A stretch of 64,000 nucleotides of DNA from contig NZ_SJJZ01000003.1 in the NCBI RefSeq assembly GCF_004331345.1, positions 1,426,001 through 1,490,000 of the forward strand. Direction: 5' to 3'. How positions within the stretch are numbered: position 1 is the first letter of the stretch; the number at the start of each line of letters is the position of its first letter. This DNA is from Kribbella soli (GTDB taxonomy: Bacteria; Actinomycetota; Actinomycetes; Propionibacteriales; Kribbellaceae). The notes beneath the pieces were generated by a model that did no database searches, was not told the origin of the DNA, and saw only the letters and a list, made by a program, of their open reading frames with translations. Shown here piece by piece: positions 7,286 through 17,478 of the stretch. Made by a program: the position numbers and the translations under genes.

Positions 7286-9417
7286 GCGGAGGACCTGAGA
7301 AGCCTCGGCACATCGACGGGCGCGTCAATCGGATCGGGACGGACGAGCTGATCAAGGCGTTCGGCTCACCTGCCGGCGATCTGGCGGGTCTCCGCGCGTT
7401 TGTGGGTGAGCAGCTGAGGCGGCCGGCCTGGCCGTTGCCGGAATGGGCTGAGGCGACTCGGTCCACGCCTGCCGCGGACGCCGTACTGGCAGCTGCTGCT
7501 CCGCTGCTGGACGGCGTGGATGTGACCGGGAAGGGACGTGGTCGGTCGCTGCTGTACGGCTTCCACTACCTCGGATGGCTCGCGCCTGGAGCGCAGGCGT
7601 GGTTGCTGACCGGTGACGAGCGCTACCTGCGCGCGTTCGAGGAGCACCTCGATCAGTGGGTGGAGCAGCGCGACTCGGTGACCGGTGAATGGCCGGGGCT
7701 CGACGTCATCTGGTACTCACTCGGCACCTGGGCCCGCTGTCGCAGCTTGCTGCCGACACTCGAGGTCCTGACGTCCTCGCCGCTGTCCGACCGTGTGTGG
7801 GGTCGGCTGGTCGCGACACTCGTCGGCGGAGCCCGCTGGTCGTACGACGAACACGACGTCTTCCGGCACGGGAACTGGCAACTGGTGTGCGCGACGGAGC
7901 TGCTGCACCTCAGCGCCGTACTGCCATCTCTCGTGGAGTCCGCGGCGTGGGCGGACCGTGCGCGGCAGCGGATCGAGGAGCACCTGCTGCTGGACATCTA
8001 TCCGGACGGTGGGCACTACGAACGCTCACCTGGGTACCACCGGATGGTGTTGACGGCTCTGCAGACTGCTGCGCGGATCGACCCGGCAGTGGCGGCGCAT
8101 CCCCGTTTTGCCGCGATGCATACGTGGATGTGCGAGCTGGTGTCGTCGGGTGGCTGGCTGCCGCATTTGCAGGACAGTGGGATCGAGTGGCCGGCAGCGT
8201 CGTTGCTGCGCGGCAGCTACCTGCTGAACGAGCCTGTCTTCGCGCGGGTTGCAGCGCAGTGGATGTCACCGTCGGAGTTCGCTACGGAGGTGGCGACGTT
8301 TCCTGCTTGGCCGGAGCGTCAGGATCGCTGGCTGTCGCCAGGCGCGGTTCCTGAGTTGCCACAGGCGACTGTGCTGCCGGAGTCGGGGTACACGATCCTG
8401 CGGAGCCCTGAGCTGCGTGCGGTGATCAACCACGGCCCGCACGTCGAGCACGAGTTGGAGTCGCACTCACACCGCGCCGTACTGGACCTGGTGCTGGACG
8501 GGTGGCAGCAGCCGTTGCTCTGGGAGGCGGGTGGTCCGCCGAGCTACGACGATCCGGAGTACCTGACGTGGTTCCAGTCGGGCCGCGGCCACAACACCGT
8601 CCTCGTCGACGACCAGGAGCTCTCGACGGACCGCGGTGTGCTCGTCGACCCACTCGTCGACACCAACGTGCTCGCCGTCTTCTCCGGCCGCCACCACGGC
8701 AATGGTGTAGAGCAGAGCCGAACGGTCGCACTGGTCCGCGAGAGCCCGTCGTACGTCGTTGTCACCGACCACGCGCCGGACGAGCGCACCTTCCGTGCTT
8801 GCTGGCATGCGCTGCACCCGTGGCGTGAAGTGGGGCCGCTGGCGTACGACGCCTCCGCGCCCGACGGACCGGGCTTGTTGCTGATCGACGCCGGTGAACC
8901 TGCTGCAGTTGAGCTGACCGAAGGTGTGGCTCGTCATCCGGTGCTGGAGCGTCGGGCGGCTGAATACGGCCCGCTGCATTCGCTCACGTTGACACGGTCG
9001 ACCGGCGACTTCACGACGGTACTGGTGCCGCACGCCGGGGCTGAACCGGGCGACGTGTCGGTGGATCGGGTCGATGGTGAGCTGGTGGTCGCCCTCGACG
9101 GGACGGTCGACCGGATCGGGCAGTCCACGTGGACACGCACCGTCGACGGTCAGTTGTCCTGGGCAACCGGATGGCGGGTGCGGACGCTGCCGACCCTCCT
9201 TCGGGCGGCTGACGACGTCGACGTACTGGCCAGGCCGTCCGGCGACAGGATGCACTTCGAGGTGACCTGTTCAGGACGCTGCGGGCTGTGGATTCGGGCC
9301 CGCGGCGAGATCAGGCTCAACGGGATGCCGGTCGACGCAGTCGTCGAGGACGAGTGGGCGCACTTGACTCTTCCGTACGCCGGGGCGTGGACTGTTGACG
9401 GGGTTCGCTATGAGTGA
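7282..9417 (+). CDS. Heparinase II/III family polysaccharide lyase
   Basis: This 711-residue protein has the two-part layout of heparinase II/III-like lyases: an N-terminal alpha/alpha toroid (to about residue 370) and a C-terminal beta-sandwich. Catalytic-type residues are visible as Asn in FRHGNWQLVCATE and Tyr/His in GGHYERSPGYHRM. The sandwich opens with HELESHSHRAVLDLV and includes a typical GRGHNTVLVDD segment. No signal peptide is seen, so it is probably cytoplasmic and acts on imported oligosaccharides. It overlaps the upstream gene as ATGA. The substrate is likely a uronate-containing glycan, not necessarily heparin. Confidence 0.88.
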   Translation: MSGGPEKPRHIDGRVNRIGTDELIKAFGSPAGDLAGLRAFVGEQLRRPAWPLPEWAEATRSTPAADAVLAAAAPLLDGVDVTGKGRGRSLLYGFHYLGWLAPGAQAWLLTGDERYLRAFEEHLDQWVEQRDSVTGEWPGLDVIWYSLGTWARCRSLLPTLEVLTSSPLSDRVWGRLVATLVGGARWSYDEHDVFRHGNWQLVCATELLHLSAVLPSLVESAAWADRARQRIEEHLLLDIYPDGGHYERSPGYHRMVLTALQTAARIDPAVAAHPRFAAMHTWMCELVSSGGWLPHLQDSGIEWPAASLLRGSYLLNEPVFARVAAQWMSPSEFATEVATFPAWPERQDRWLSPGAVPELPQATVLPESGYTILRSPELRAVINHGPHVEHELESHSHRAVLDLVLDGWQQPLLWEAGGPPSYDDPEYLTWFQSGRGHNTVLVDDQELSTDRGVLVDPLVDTNVLAVFSGRHHGNGVEQSRTVALVRESPSYVVVTDHAPDERTFRACWHALHPWREVGPLAYDASAPDGPGLLLIDAGEPAAVELTEGVARHPVLERRAAEYGPLHSLTLTRSTGDFTTVLVPHAGAEPGDVSVDRVDGELVVALDGTVDRIGQSTWTRTVDGQLSWATGWRVRTLPTLLRAADDVDVLARPSGDRMHFEVTCSGRCGLWIRARGEIRLNGMPVDAVVEDEWAHLTLPYAGAWTVDGVRYE

Positions 9418-10168
9418 CGATGTGACGAGCGGGTGGTTCGACGCGCGGATCGTCACCGGCGCGCATCCTGCCTCGCTGCTCCCGCCAACCGACCGGGACG
9501 CGATCGCCGCGCACCTCGACCGCTACGCGCTGTCCGGCGCCCTGGTGAGCGCGATGGCCTCGTGGTTGCACCACCCGATCGGCGGCAACGCGGAAGCCTC
9601 CGCGATCGCGCACAGCCTGGCCGACCGCGGCGTACTGGCGTGCTGGACCGCGGTCCCCGCGACATCCGGCGAGCTCGACTCCCTCACTGCCCTGGTCGAT
9701 CGCGCGGTCGACGACGGCGTCGCGGCTTTCCGCATCCACCCCGCGTCGCACGGCTTCTCCCCCGCTCTGCTCGACGAGCTGTACGACGCACTTCAGACCA
9801 ACCGCCTGCCGCTGTGCGTCGACGCCGCGGAACTCTCCTGGCCGGACCTGACCACAATCGCGACCCGCTTCCCGGAGCTGCCGATCGTCGTGTCGAACCT
9901 CGGCTACCGCAAGCTCCGCGAACTCTGGGCCGCGCTGGTCGGCCACACCAATGTCTTCATCGATCTCGTCGACTTCGCCGCGCACCAGGGCGTCGAGTGG
10001 CTCGCCGCCAACGACCTCGCCGACCGGTTGCTGTTCGCGACCGGTCTAGGGGTCCGCGATCCCGGCGAGAGCATCGTCCGGCTCGCGTGGTCCGGTCTCG
10101 ACGACGCGACGGTACGCCTGGTCGGCTCGGAGAACGCGCGCCGGCTGCTGCACGGAGTACGAGCATGA
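9410..10168 (+). CDS. Amidohydrolase-fold protein lacking metal ligands
   Basis: This 252-residue protein resembles its downstream neighbour (amidohydrolase 2, TIM barrel) throughout, but every usual metal-binding position is changed. Where the neighbour has DVHAHLG this one has DARIVTG. SHSEH corresponds to VDAAE, LGHAG to VSNLG and GSDFP to ATGLG. It is therefore probably not a metal hydrolase; a partner or regulatory role is inference. The ATG at 9410 overlaps the lyase gene by eight bases, and its stop overlaps the next start as ATGA. Confidence 0.7.
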   Translation: MSDDVTSGWFDARIVTGAHPASLLPPTDRDAIAAHLDRYALSGALVSAMASWLHHPIGGNAEASAIAHSLADRGVLACWTAVPATSGELDSLTALVDRAVDDGVAAFRIHPASHGFSPALLDELYDALQTNRLPLCVDAAELSWPDLTTIATRFPELPIVVSNLGYRKLRELWAALVGHTNVFIDLVDFAAHQGVEWLAANDLADRLLFATGLGVRDPGESIVRLAWSGLDDATVRLVGSENARRLLHGVRA

Positions 10169-10962
10169 TCGGGCGCCTGCCGCAGCATCGGATCGTCGAC
10201 GTGCACGCGCACCTCGGCCCGTACTCGCTGTTCTTCATCCCCGAGTCGGACGCCGCGACGATGGTCGCGGTGATGGATCGGACCGGGACCGACGTCACCG
10301 TGCTCGCGGCGAACCGCGCGATCCAGCAGGACGCCCACCTCGGCAACTCGCAGTCGCTCGCTGCGGTCGACGCGTACCCGGACCGGATCGCGGCGTACGC
10401 GGTCATCAACCCGTGGCAGGAGCCGGAGCGCGAGCTCGAGCGGCTCGCGGGCGACGACCGGTTCGTCGGTATCAAGGTGCATCCGAGCCTGCACCGGTAC
10501 CCGGTCACCGGCGCGCGGTACGCCGCGGTGTGGGAGTTCGCCGAGTCCACCGGTTGCCCCGTGCTCAGTCACTCCGAGCACCAGTCGCCGTACGACGCGC
10601 CGCGGCTGTTCGAGGCGGTCGCGGAGCGCTACCCGGGTACGTCGGTGGTCCTCGGGCACGCCGGGATCACACCGGCCGGGGTGGACGAGGCGATCGAGGC
10701 CGCGCGTCGGTACGACTCGCTCTGGCTGGAGGTGTGCGGCTCGCAGATGACTGGGCCGCTGATCCGCGCGATGGTCGACCAGGTGGGCAGCGGGCGGGTC
10801 CTGTTCGGGTCCGACTTCCCCTTCATCGACCAACGCATGTCGCTCGGCCGGGTGGTCTGTGCACCACTGACGGAGAGTCAACGCCAAGATGTTCTCAGCG
10901 GGAACGCCCGCAAGCTGTTCCGGTGGCGGCCGCTGCCGGGAGAACGAGGGGTTGGCCAATGA
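10165..10962 (+). CDS. Amidohydrolase 2 family metal-dependent hydrolase
   Basis: This 265-residue TIM-barrel hydrolase has intact metal-site motifs: HAH in VDVHAHLG near residue 14, HSEH on strand 5, GHAG on strand 6 and the catalytic Asp in FGSDFPF near the C-terminus. Relatives hydrolyse lactones, decarboxylate carboxylic acids or cleave C-N bonds. A sugar-acid lactonase role would suit the locus; that is inference. It is translationally coupled on both sides by ATGA overlaps, and the preceding gene is its degenerate paralogue. Confidence 0.85.
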   Translation: MIGRLPQHRIVDVHAHLGPYSLFFIPESDAATMVAVMDRTGTDVTVLAANRAIQQDAHLGNSQSLAAVDAYPDRIAAYAVINPWQEPERELERLAGDDRFVGIKVHPSLHRYPVTGARYAAVWEFAESTGCPVLSHSEHQSPYDAPRLFEAVAERYPGTSVVLGHAGITPAGVDEAIEAARRYDSLWLEVCGSQMTGPLIRAMVDQVGSGRVLFGSDFPFIDQRMSLGRVVCAPLTESQRQDVLSGNARKLFRWRPLPGERGVGQ

Positions 10963-12326
10963 CGGAAGAGATGCAGCAGTCCGAACCAGTGTCCGGCGAG
11001 CGGTTGCCCGCGGTGACGGTCGGGCTGTTCGGACCGCGCCGACTGGTCAAGACGATGTCGGAGGTCGGCCAGGAGGTCGCAGAGCGGTCCGTGCACGGCG
11101 TGCGGTTCCTGACCGGCGGGTACGACGACCTGTCCGAGGCCGAGGAGCGCTACCTGCGGCTGCGGGACCGGATCGACGCGGCGGTGTTCCCCGGCCCGTG
11201 GGCGTTCGACCTGGCGACGACCGGCCACTGGCTCACCGTCCCGTCGACCCACCTGCCACTGACCGGCGCCGCGCTGTACGCCGCCCTGCTAAGGGCCTCG
11301 TTGACGATCAAGGACGTCGACCTGAGCCGGGTCAGCATCGACTCGCTCTCGCTCGCGGACGTCTCCGAGGCGTACAGCGAGATCGGCCTCGACACCGCCC
11401 AGGTGTACGACGTCCCGTACGAGGGCCCCGAATCGGTCGCGGGATTCGCGGCCTTCCACCGGGAGAAGTGGGAACGCCAGCACACCACGGTGGCGCTGAC
11501 CACGATCCTGGCCGTGGAACGTGAGCTGCGCGCGGACGGCGTACCGGTGATGCGGATCGCTCCGACGCGGTCGAGCGTGCGGGATGCGCTGGAGACCGCC
11601 GTACTGCTCGGACAGGGCACCAGGATGGGAGCGCATCAGCTGGCGATGATCGCCGTACAGGTCATTCCGACCGGTGCGTCACGGGCCGAGTCGGGTGACT
11701 ACTGGCAGCAGGAGCTGGCGTTGTCGACGCACCAGAAGCTGCTGTCCGAGGCCCGCCAGGTCGGTGCGTCAGTCACGCGCCGGTCCGACACGCTCTTCCT
11801 GGTCACCACGACGTACGGCGCTCTTCTGCGCCTGACTGAACAGTTCGCGGTTGCACCCTTCCTGGGTGCGTTGACTGCACAGCTCGGCGTACCTGTCGCT
11901 GTAGGCGCCGGCACTGGCCAGACCGCTCGTGCTGCTGAGGCAAACGCACTCATGGCTGTTGAGGACTCGGTCGCGGCAGGCGGCAAGGTGGCCGTGTACC
12001 TGGACGGCAGCAGCGACCGGGTGGACCTCGAGCCGGGCCCTGCGACGACTGACTCCGCACCTGTCGACGGCACGTCGCCGATCGACCAGCGGGCGCTGGA
12101 GATCGTCACGTCGATCGCCTCTGCCATGAGCTCGACTCCTGGCCGGCAGGTGGTCGTGGACGTCGAGAGCGTCGCCGCGATCATGCAGGTCACCCAAAGG
12201 ACCGGACGCCGGATGCTGAAGGAGCTGGTCGAGGCAGGTCTCGCCTGGCCGCTGCCACCGGCTCGCTCGACCGCTGGCGGCCGGCCACGCCAGCAGTTCC
12301 GCCTGCTCACCGAGAAGCTCGACTGA
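10959..12326 (+). CDS. Putative three-part transcriptional regulator
   Basis: This 455-residue protein has no ready family name. Residues 15-170 form an alpha/beta region (TVGLFGPRRLVKTM) that could sense a ligand. Residues 240-365 resemble a degenerate GGDEF/CdaR-type cyclase fold (VAVGAGTGQTARAAEANAL) without a GGDEF signature. Residues 380-455 look like a winged helix (IMQVTQRTGRRMLKELVEAG, then a wing with GGRPRQQFRL). It is coupled to the amidohydrolase gene by ATGA and is the best in-locus candidate for binding the palindromes at 4767-4922. Regulatory role is inference. Confidence 0.55.
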   Translation: MTEEMQQSEPVSGERLPAVTVGLFGPRRLVKTMSEVGQEVAERSVHGVRFLTGGYDDLSEAEERYLRLRDRIDAAVFPGPWAFDLATTGHWLTVPSTHLPLTGAALYAALLRASLTIKDVDLSRVSIDSLSLADVSEAYSEIGLDTAQVYDVPYEGPESVAGFAAFHREKWERQHTTVALTTILAVERELRADGVPVMRIAPTRSSVRDALETAVLLGQGTRMGAHQLAMIAVQVIPTGASRAESGDYWQQELALSTHQKLLSEARQVGASVTRRSDTLFLVTTTYGALLRLTEQFAVAPFLGALTAQLGVPVAVGAGTGQTARAAEANALMAVEDSVAAGGKVAVYLDGSSDRVDLEPGPATTDSAPVDGTSPIDQRALEIVTSIASAMSSTPGRQVVVDVESVAAIMQVTQRTGRRMLKELVEAGLAWPLPPARSTAGGRPRQQFRLLTEKLD

Positions 12327-12342
12327 CCTTTTGGAGAAGCCT

Positions 12343-13644
12343 GTGCAGACTCGCCGTCACGACCAAGCAGACCGCCTGTACGCGCGCGCCCGACAGGTGA
12401 TCGCGGGCGGTGTCTCCAGCGACGCACGGCGCGCCGACCGGCCCCTGTTCGTGGACCATGCCCGCGGCGCGGAGCTGTGGGACGTGGACGGCAACAGGTA
12501 CCTGGACTACGTGCTCGGCCAGGGCCCCAACCTGCTAGGCCATGCCGCACCACTTGTCGCCGACGCAGTCTCCGACCAGGTACGCCGTGGCGTCGCGTAC
12601 GCCGCCCAGCACGAACTGGAGGCACAGGTCGCCGAACGCCTGTGCAGCATGGTGCCCGCGGCGGAACTGGTCCGCTTCAACAGCGTCGGTTCGGAGGCGG
12701 TGCACGGCGCGATCCGGCTGGCCCGCGGCCACACCGGGCGCCCGAAGATCGTGAAGTTCGAGGGCAACTACCACGGCTGGCTCGACCCGGTCCTGTACAG
12801 CGTGCACCCGGACCTCGCCCTGGCCGGCGACGCCCGGCACCCCACCGCGGTCGGCGGTACGGCGGGACAGCCGCGGCACGACGCGGACGACCTGATCGTC
12901 CTGCCCTACAACGATCTGCCTGCTGTCGCTGAGGTGTTTGCGCGCAGCGCGGACGAGATCGCCGCGGTCATCCTCGAGCCGCTGCTCTGCAACACCGGCT
13001 GCATCACGCCAGCACCTGGTTACCTCGAAGGACTACGGGAGCTGACCCAGCAGCACGGGTCGTTGCTGATCTTCGACGAGATCATTACCGGGTTCCGGGT
13101 CGCTCCGGGCGGGGCGGGCGAACTGCTCGGCGTCGTACCCGATCTGGCCGCGTTCGGGAAAGCGATGGCCGGCGGTATGCAGGTGTCCGCACTGGTCGGC
13201 TCGGCCGAGGTGATGGGGACGATCGCGGACGGCAAGGTCGCCCACGCCGGGACGTTCAACTCGCATCCGGTGGGGATGGCGGCGGCCGACGCCGTACTGC
13301 GTCATCTCGACGAGCACCGCGACGCCGTGTACCCACCGCTGACCGCGGCAGGCCAACGATTGATGGCCGGCCTGCGCGCGGCAGCTTCGAAGCATGGGGT
13401 GCCGCTGCTCGTGGACGGGCCCGGTCCGGTGTTCCAGACGTACATCACGGACCAGGCCGCGGTCACGGACTACCGCACGTTCGCTGCCTGCGACCGGGCC
13501 GCGATGACTCGGTTCCACGCGGGGCTGTTCGCTGCCGGGATCAGCATCGTCCCGCGAGGGTTGTGGTTCCTGTCCACCGAGCACACCGCGGACCAGGTCG
13601 ACGAAACTATCGCGGTAGCGGAGTCAGTGCTTTCTTCCCTGTAG
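12343..13644 (+). CDS. Class III aminotransferase, glutamate-1-semialdehyde aminomutase-like
   Basis: This 433-residue PLP enzyme has the class III signature LIFDEIITGFR and the lysine that binds PLP in FGKAMAGGMQ. N-terminal VIAGGVSSDARR matches glutamate-1-semialdehyde 2,1-aminomutase-like proteins. GTG at 12343 is preferred because GGAG lies six bases upstream; an in-frame TTG at 12331 has no such site. It is last in the plus arm, 16 bp after the regulator gene. The locus suggests transamination of a sugar or keto acid rather than haem synthesis, for which no partner genes are present. Confidence 0.85.
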   Translation: MQTRRHDQADRLYARARQVIAGGVSSDARRADRPLFVDHARGAELWDVDGNRYLDYVLGQGPNLLGHAAPLVADAVSDQVRRGVAYAAQHELEAQVAERLCSMVPAAELVRFNSVGSEAVHGAIRLARGHTGRPKIVKFEGNYHGWLDPVLYSVHPDLALAGDARHPTAVGGTAGQPRHDADDLIVLPYNDLPAVAEVFARSADEIAAVILEPLLCNTGCITPAPGYLEGLRELTQQHGSLLIFDEIITGFRVAPGGAGELLGVVPDLAAFGKAMAGGMQVSALVGSAEVMGTIADGKVAHAGTFNSHPVGMAAADAVLRHLDEHRDAVYPPLTAAGQRLMAGLRAAASKHGVPLLVDGPGPVFQTYITDQAAVTDYRTFAACDRAAMTRFHAGLFAAGISIVPRGLWFLSTEHTADQVDETIAVAESVLSSL

Positions 13645-15205
13645 GCAACGGATCGAAGGGCTTACGGTCCTGGTTGCAGGTCGCGCCGTCCGCCGGGGCC
13701 TTCAGCTGGGTCAGGTAGTCGGTGATCATCGCGTCGGCACACGTGCTCTTGCCGATCGTGGTGTGCCCGTAGCCCTCGACAGTGACCATCCGGGCGTCCG
13801 GGTACAGGTCGGCGTACGGGCGGGTGGCCTCGTACGGCGTGGCCGGGTCGTGGCGCGTGCCGAACACGAGGACGGGCTGCTTCACGTTGTTCTGCCACGG
13901 GCCGCGGAAGTCGTCGGTGTCGCGGATCCCCAGGAACTCGCACTGGATTCCGATCCAGGCGCGGTAGCGGCCGAAGTGCGGGGCGCGTTTGTCGGCGGCA
14001 GCGGCGTACGACGGGTACGCCAGCGGGCGGCCGGACTGCGTCGCCTCGACGCACGGCTGGAGCGCGCTGCCGATCGAGGTCGTGTAGTCCTCCTTGCGGC
14101 GGTTCCACTCAATCAGTGCGTCCGGCGCCTTCGCTGCCTTCTTCGCGGTGGACTGCTGGTTCAGCTGGGCCCACATCTCTGCGAGCGCAGGGAAACCGGC
14201 CGGGTCGTAGAGGTTCGAGAACGTGATCGCCACCGCCACGGCGTACGTCACTGTCAGCGTGGAGCCGTCCGGCAGGGCGACGACGACCGGGTGGGTCTTC
14301 AGCCGCTCCAGCGTGCTCTCCACGACGGTCTTCGGGTCGCCGAGCTCGTTCAACACACAGTTCGCGGCGGCCTTCTTGCATTCGGCGAGGAACTGCTCGT
14401 ACGTGTCGTACGCGCCCTCGCCCTGCTTCAGGCGGACACCAACCGGGTTCGGGTCGCCGTTCGAGCCGGAGTACCACTCGGGGCTCAGCGTGCCGTCGAG
14501 GACCAGCGCACGGACCTTGTTCGGGAAGAGCTTGGCGTACGTCGCACCGAGGTACGTGCCGTACGAGTAGCCGACGTACGACAGCTTCTGGTCGCCGACC
14601 GCCTGCCGCAGCAGGTCCATGTCCCGGGCAACGTTCGCGGTCGAGTAGTGCGCGAGCCGGTCCGGCGACGTGGTCCGGCAGTTGATCGCCAGCTTCGCAG
14701 CGTCCACGATGAACCGGCGTTCTTCCTTCGCGGTCACGGGGAACGCCGGGAGATTCGCCAGCGCCTCCGACTCCTCGGCCGCGGTCGGATAACAGGTGGC
14801 CGGATCCGAACGGCTCACGCCGCGCGGGTCGAACCCGAGGATGTCGAACTTCGCCCGAACCTCCGGGGTGTAGATCTGCTGACCAACCTGCTGCACCAGG
14901 TCGACACCGGAGCCGCCGGGGCCACCGGGATTCGTGAACAGCGTGCCGACCTTGTGCGCCGGGTCGCCGGCCGGCAGCCGGGTCAACGCGATCGTGGTGG
15001 TCGGACCGTGTGGGTTGTCGTAGTCGGTCGGGACCTCGACAGTCGCGCACTGGAACGGCTTCAGTTTTTGATCGGTTCCACAGGTACCCCACGCGATCTT
15101 CGGTACGACGGACTTCGCCTGGGCCACTGCGGTCGTCATCGGCGTCAGCAGGACCAGGGCCACGCCGGCAACAGACAGTCTTCGAAGGATTCTTCTGGGC
15201 GTCAT
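13607..15205 (-). CDS. Secreted alpha/beta hydrolase, tripeptidyl aminopeptidase (TAP) type
   Basis: The 532-residue protein begins with a signal peptide (LSVAGVALVLLTPMTTAVAQA). The SlpD/SlpE-like alpha/beta-hydrolase fold shows an oxyanion segment NPGGPGGSG, nucleophile Ser in VGYSYGTYLG, catalytic Asp in GTRHDPATPY and His in GYGHTT, followed by a TAP C-terminal domain. It probably trims N-terminal tripeptides from secreted proteins. Its 3' end overlaps the convergent aminotransferase gene by 38 bp, so the two transcripts are partly antisense. Confidence 0.9.
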   Translation of the reverse strand: MTPRRILRRLSVAGVALVLLTPMTTAVAQAKSVVPKIAWGTCGTDQKLKPFQCATVEVPTDYDNPHGPTTTIALTRLPAGDPAHKVGTLFTNPGGPGGSGVDLVQQVGQQIYTPEVRAKFDILGFDPRGVSRSDPATCYPTAAEESEALANLPAFPVTAKEERRFIVDAAKLAINCRTTSPDRLAHYSTANVARDMDLLRQAVGDQKLSYVGYSYGTYLGATYAKLFPNKVRALVLDGTLSPEWYSGSNGDPNPVGVRLKQGEGAYDTYEQFLAECKKAAANCVLNELGDPKTVVESTLERLKTHPVVVALPDGSTLTVTYAVAVAITFSNLYDPAGFPALAEMWAQLNQQSTAKKAAKAPDALIEWNRRKEDYTTSIGSALQPCVEATQSGRPLAYPSYAAAADKRAPHFGRYRAWIGIQCEFLGIRDTDDFRGPWQNNVKQPVLVFGTRHDPATPYEATRPYADLYPDARMVTVEGYGHTTIGKSTCADAMITDYLTQLKAPADGATCNQDRKPFDPLPTGKKALTPLPR

Positions 15206-15253
15206 GTCACCGACCGTAGGCGGGCCGGTCCTCCCGTCGCGTCCACCACGAGA

Positions 15254-15293
15254 AGGAGGCCGGGAACCCGTCTGCTGACGGACCCGGCCTCCT
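15254..15293 (-). terminator. Terminator of clpX
   Basis: Perfect 11-bp arms (AGGAGGCCGGG at 15254-15264 and its complement at 15283-15293) enclose an inner CCGTC/GACGG stem. It lies 33 bp past the clpX stop and before the TAP peptidase gene. There is no strong T tract, as is common in actinobacteria. Confidence 0.85.
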
Positions 15294-15325
15294 GCTGAAG
15301 CGTGAACTACTTACACGTGAAGGGC

Positions 15326-16624
<1,299 letters not shown>

Positions 16625-16836
16625 CGGGGCAGATCCCTTCTATGCGAGTCGAACCATGGGCCAAGGAGGGCGTGGGCCGCAGGAACCGGGACGGTCTCAG
16701 TGCCCCGATCCGATTTCGACGGTACCCCGTCCGGGGCCGAAAAACCGCGCTCGCCACCGGGTTGTGACTACGCCGGTGGCGAACGCGTCTTGCTCTTGAC
16801 AACCGGTCAGACCGGTCCGGGCCGAACTGAACCCGT

Positions 16837-17448
16837 TCAGACGCCGGCCGGGACCGGGGTCTTGAGCGTCTGCAGGACGTCGTCGATCAGGCCGTACTCG
16901 ATCGCCTGCTCGGCGGTGAGGAACTTGTCCCGCTCGATGTCCCGGGACACCTCCTCGAGGTCCTTGCCGCTGGCCTCGGAGATCATCGTCTCCAGCAGCG
17001 CGCGGAGCCGGAGGATCTCGTTCGCCTGGATCTCGATGTCACTCGACTGGCCGTAGGTACCCTCGGTGGCCGGCTGGTGGATGATGATCCGGCTGTTCGG
17101 CAGCGCGAGCCGCTTGCCCGGCGTACCGGCCGCCAGCAGCACCGCCGCGGCGGACGCCGCCTGGCCGAGGCAGACCGTCTGGACGTCCGGCTTGATGTAG
17201 CGGACCGTGTCGTAGATCGCGGTGAGCGCGGTGAACGAGCCGCCCGGGGAGTTGATGTAGATGCTGATGTCGCGGTCGGAGTCCATCGACTGCAGGCACA
17301 GCAGCTGCGCCATCACGGCGTTCGCGATCTCGTCCGTGATCGGCGTGCCGAGGAAGATGATCCGGTCCTCGAACAGCTTCGTGTACGGATCGATCCTGCG
17401 CATGCCGTACGACGTGCGCTCCTCCCACTGCGGGATGAAGTAGTTCAT
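16837..17448 (-). CDS. clpP2: ATP-dependent Clp protease proteolytic subunit 2
   Basis: This 203-residue serine peptidase subunit has the nucleophile Ser99 in GQAASAAA and His124 in IIIHQP. The short N-terminus MNYFIPQWEERTS is typical of actinobacterial ClpP2. Together with ClpP1 it would form the mixed tetradecamer known from mycobacteria. It starts 30 bp after the clpP1 stop and is co-transcribed with it. Confidence 0.97.
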   Translation of the reverse strand: MNYFIPQWEERTSYGMRRIDPYTKLFEDRIIFLGTPITDEIANAVMAQLLCLQSMDSDRDISIYINSPGGSFTALTAIYDTVRYIKPDVQTVCLGQAASAAAVLLAAGTPGKRLALPNSRIIIHQPATEGTYGQSSDIEIQANEILRLRALLETMISEASGKDLEEVSRDIERDKFLTAEQAIEYGLIDDVLQTLKTPVPAGV

Positions 17449-17478
17449 TGGTGCGTCCTTAACTGACGGAGTGGGAGA

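Noticed and set aside
7282..9417. Calling the lyase a true heparinase and the locus a heparin pathway
   Set aside because: No sulfatase or sulfate-handling gene is present, and the fold covers lyases for several uronate polymers.
12343..13644. Aminotransferase as HemL of haem synthesis
   Set aside because: It lies at the end of a sugar operon with no other hem gene nearby; the fold is shared by many class III enzymes.
13763..15298. Long plus-strand frame opposite the TAP-like peptidase
   Set aside because: Composition is typical of antisense frames, and the minus-strand gene has a full catalytic triad.
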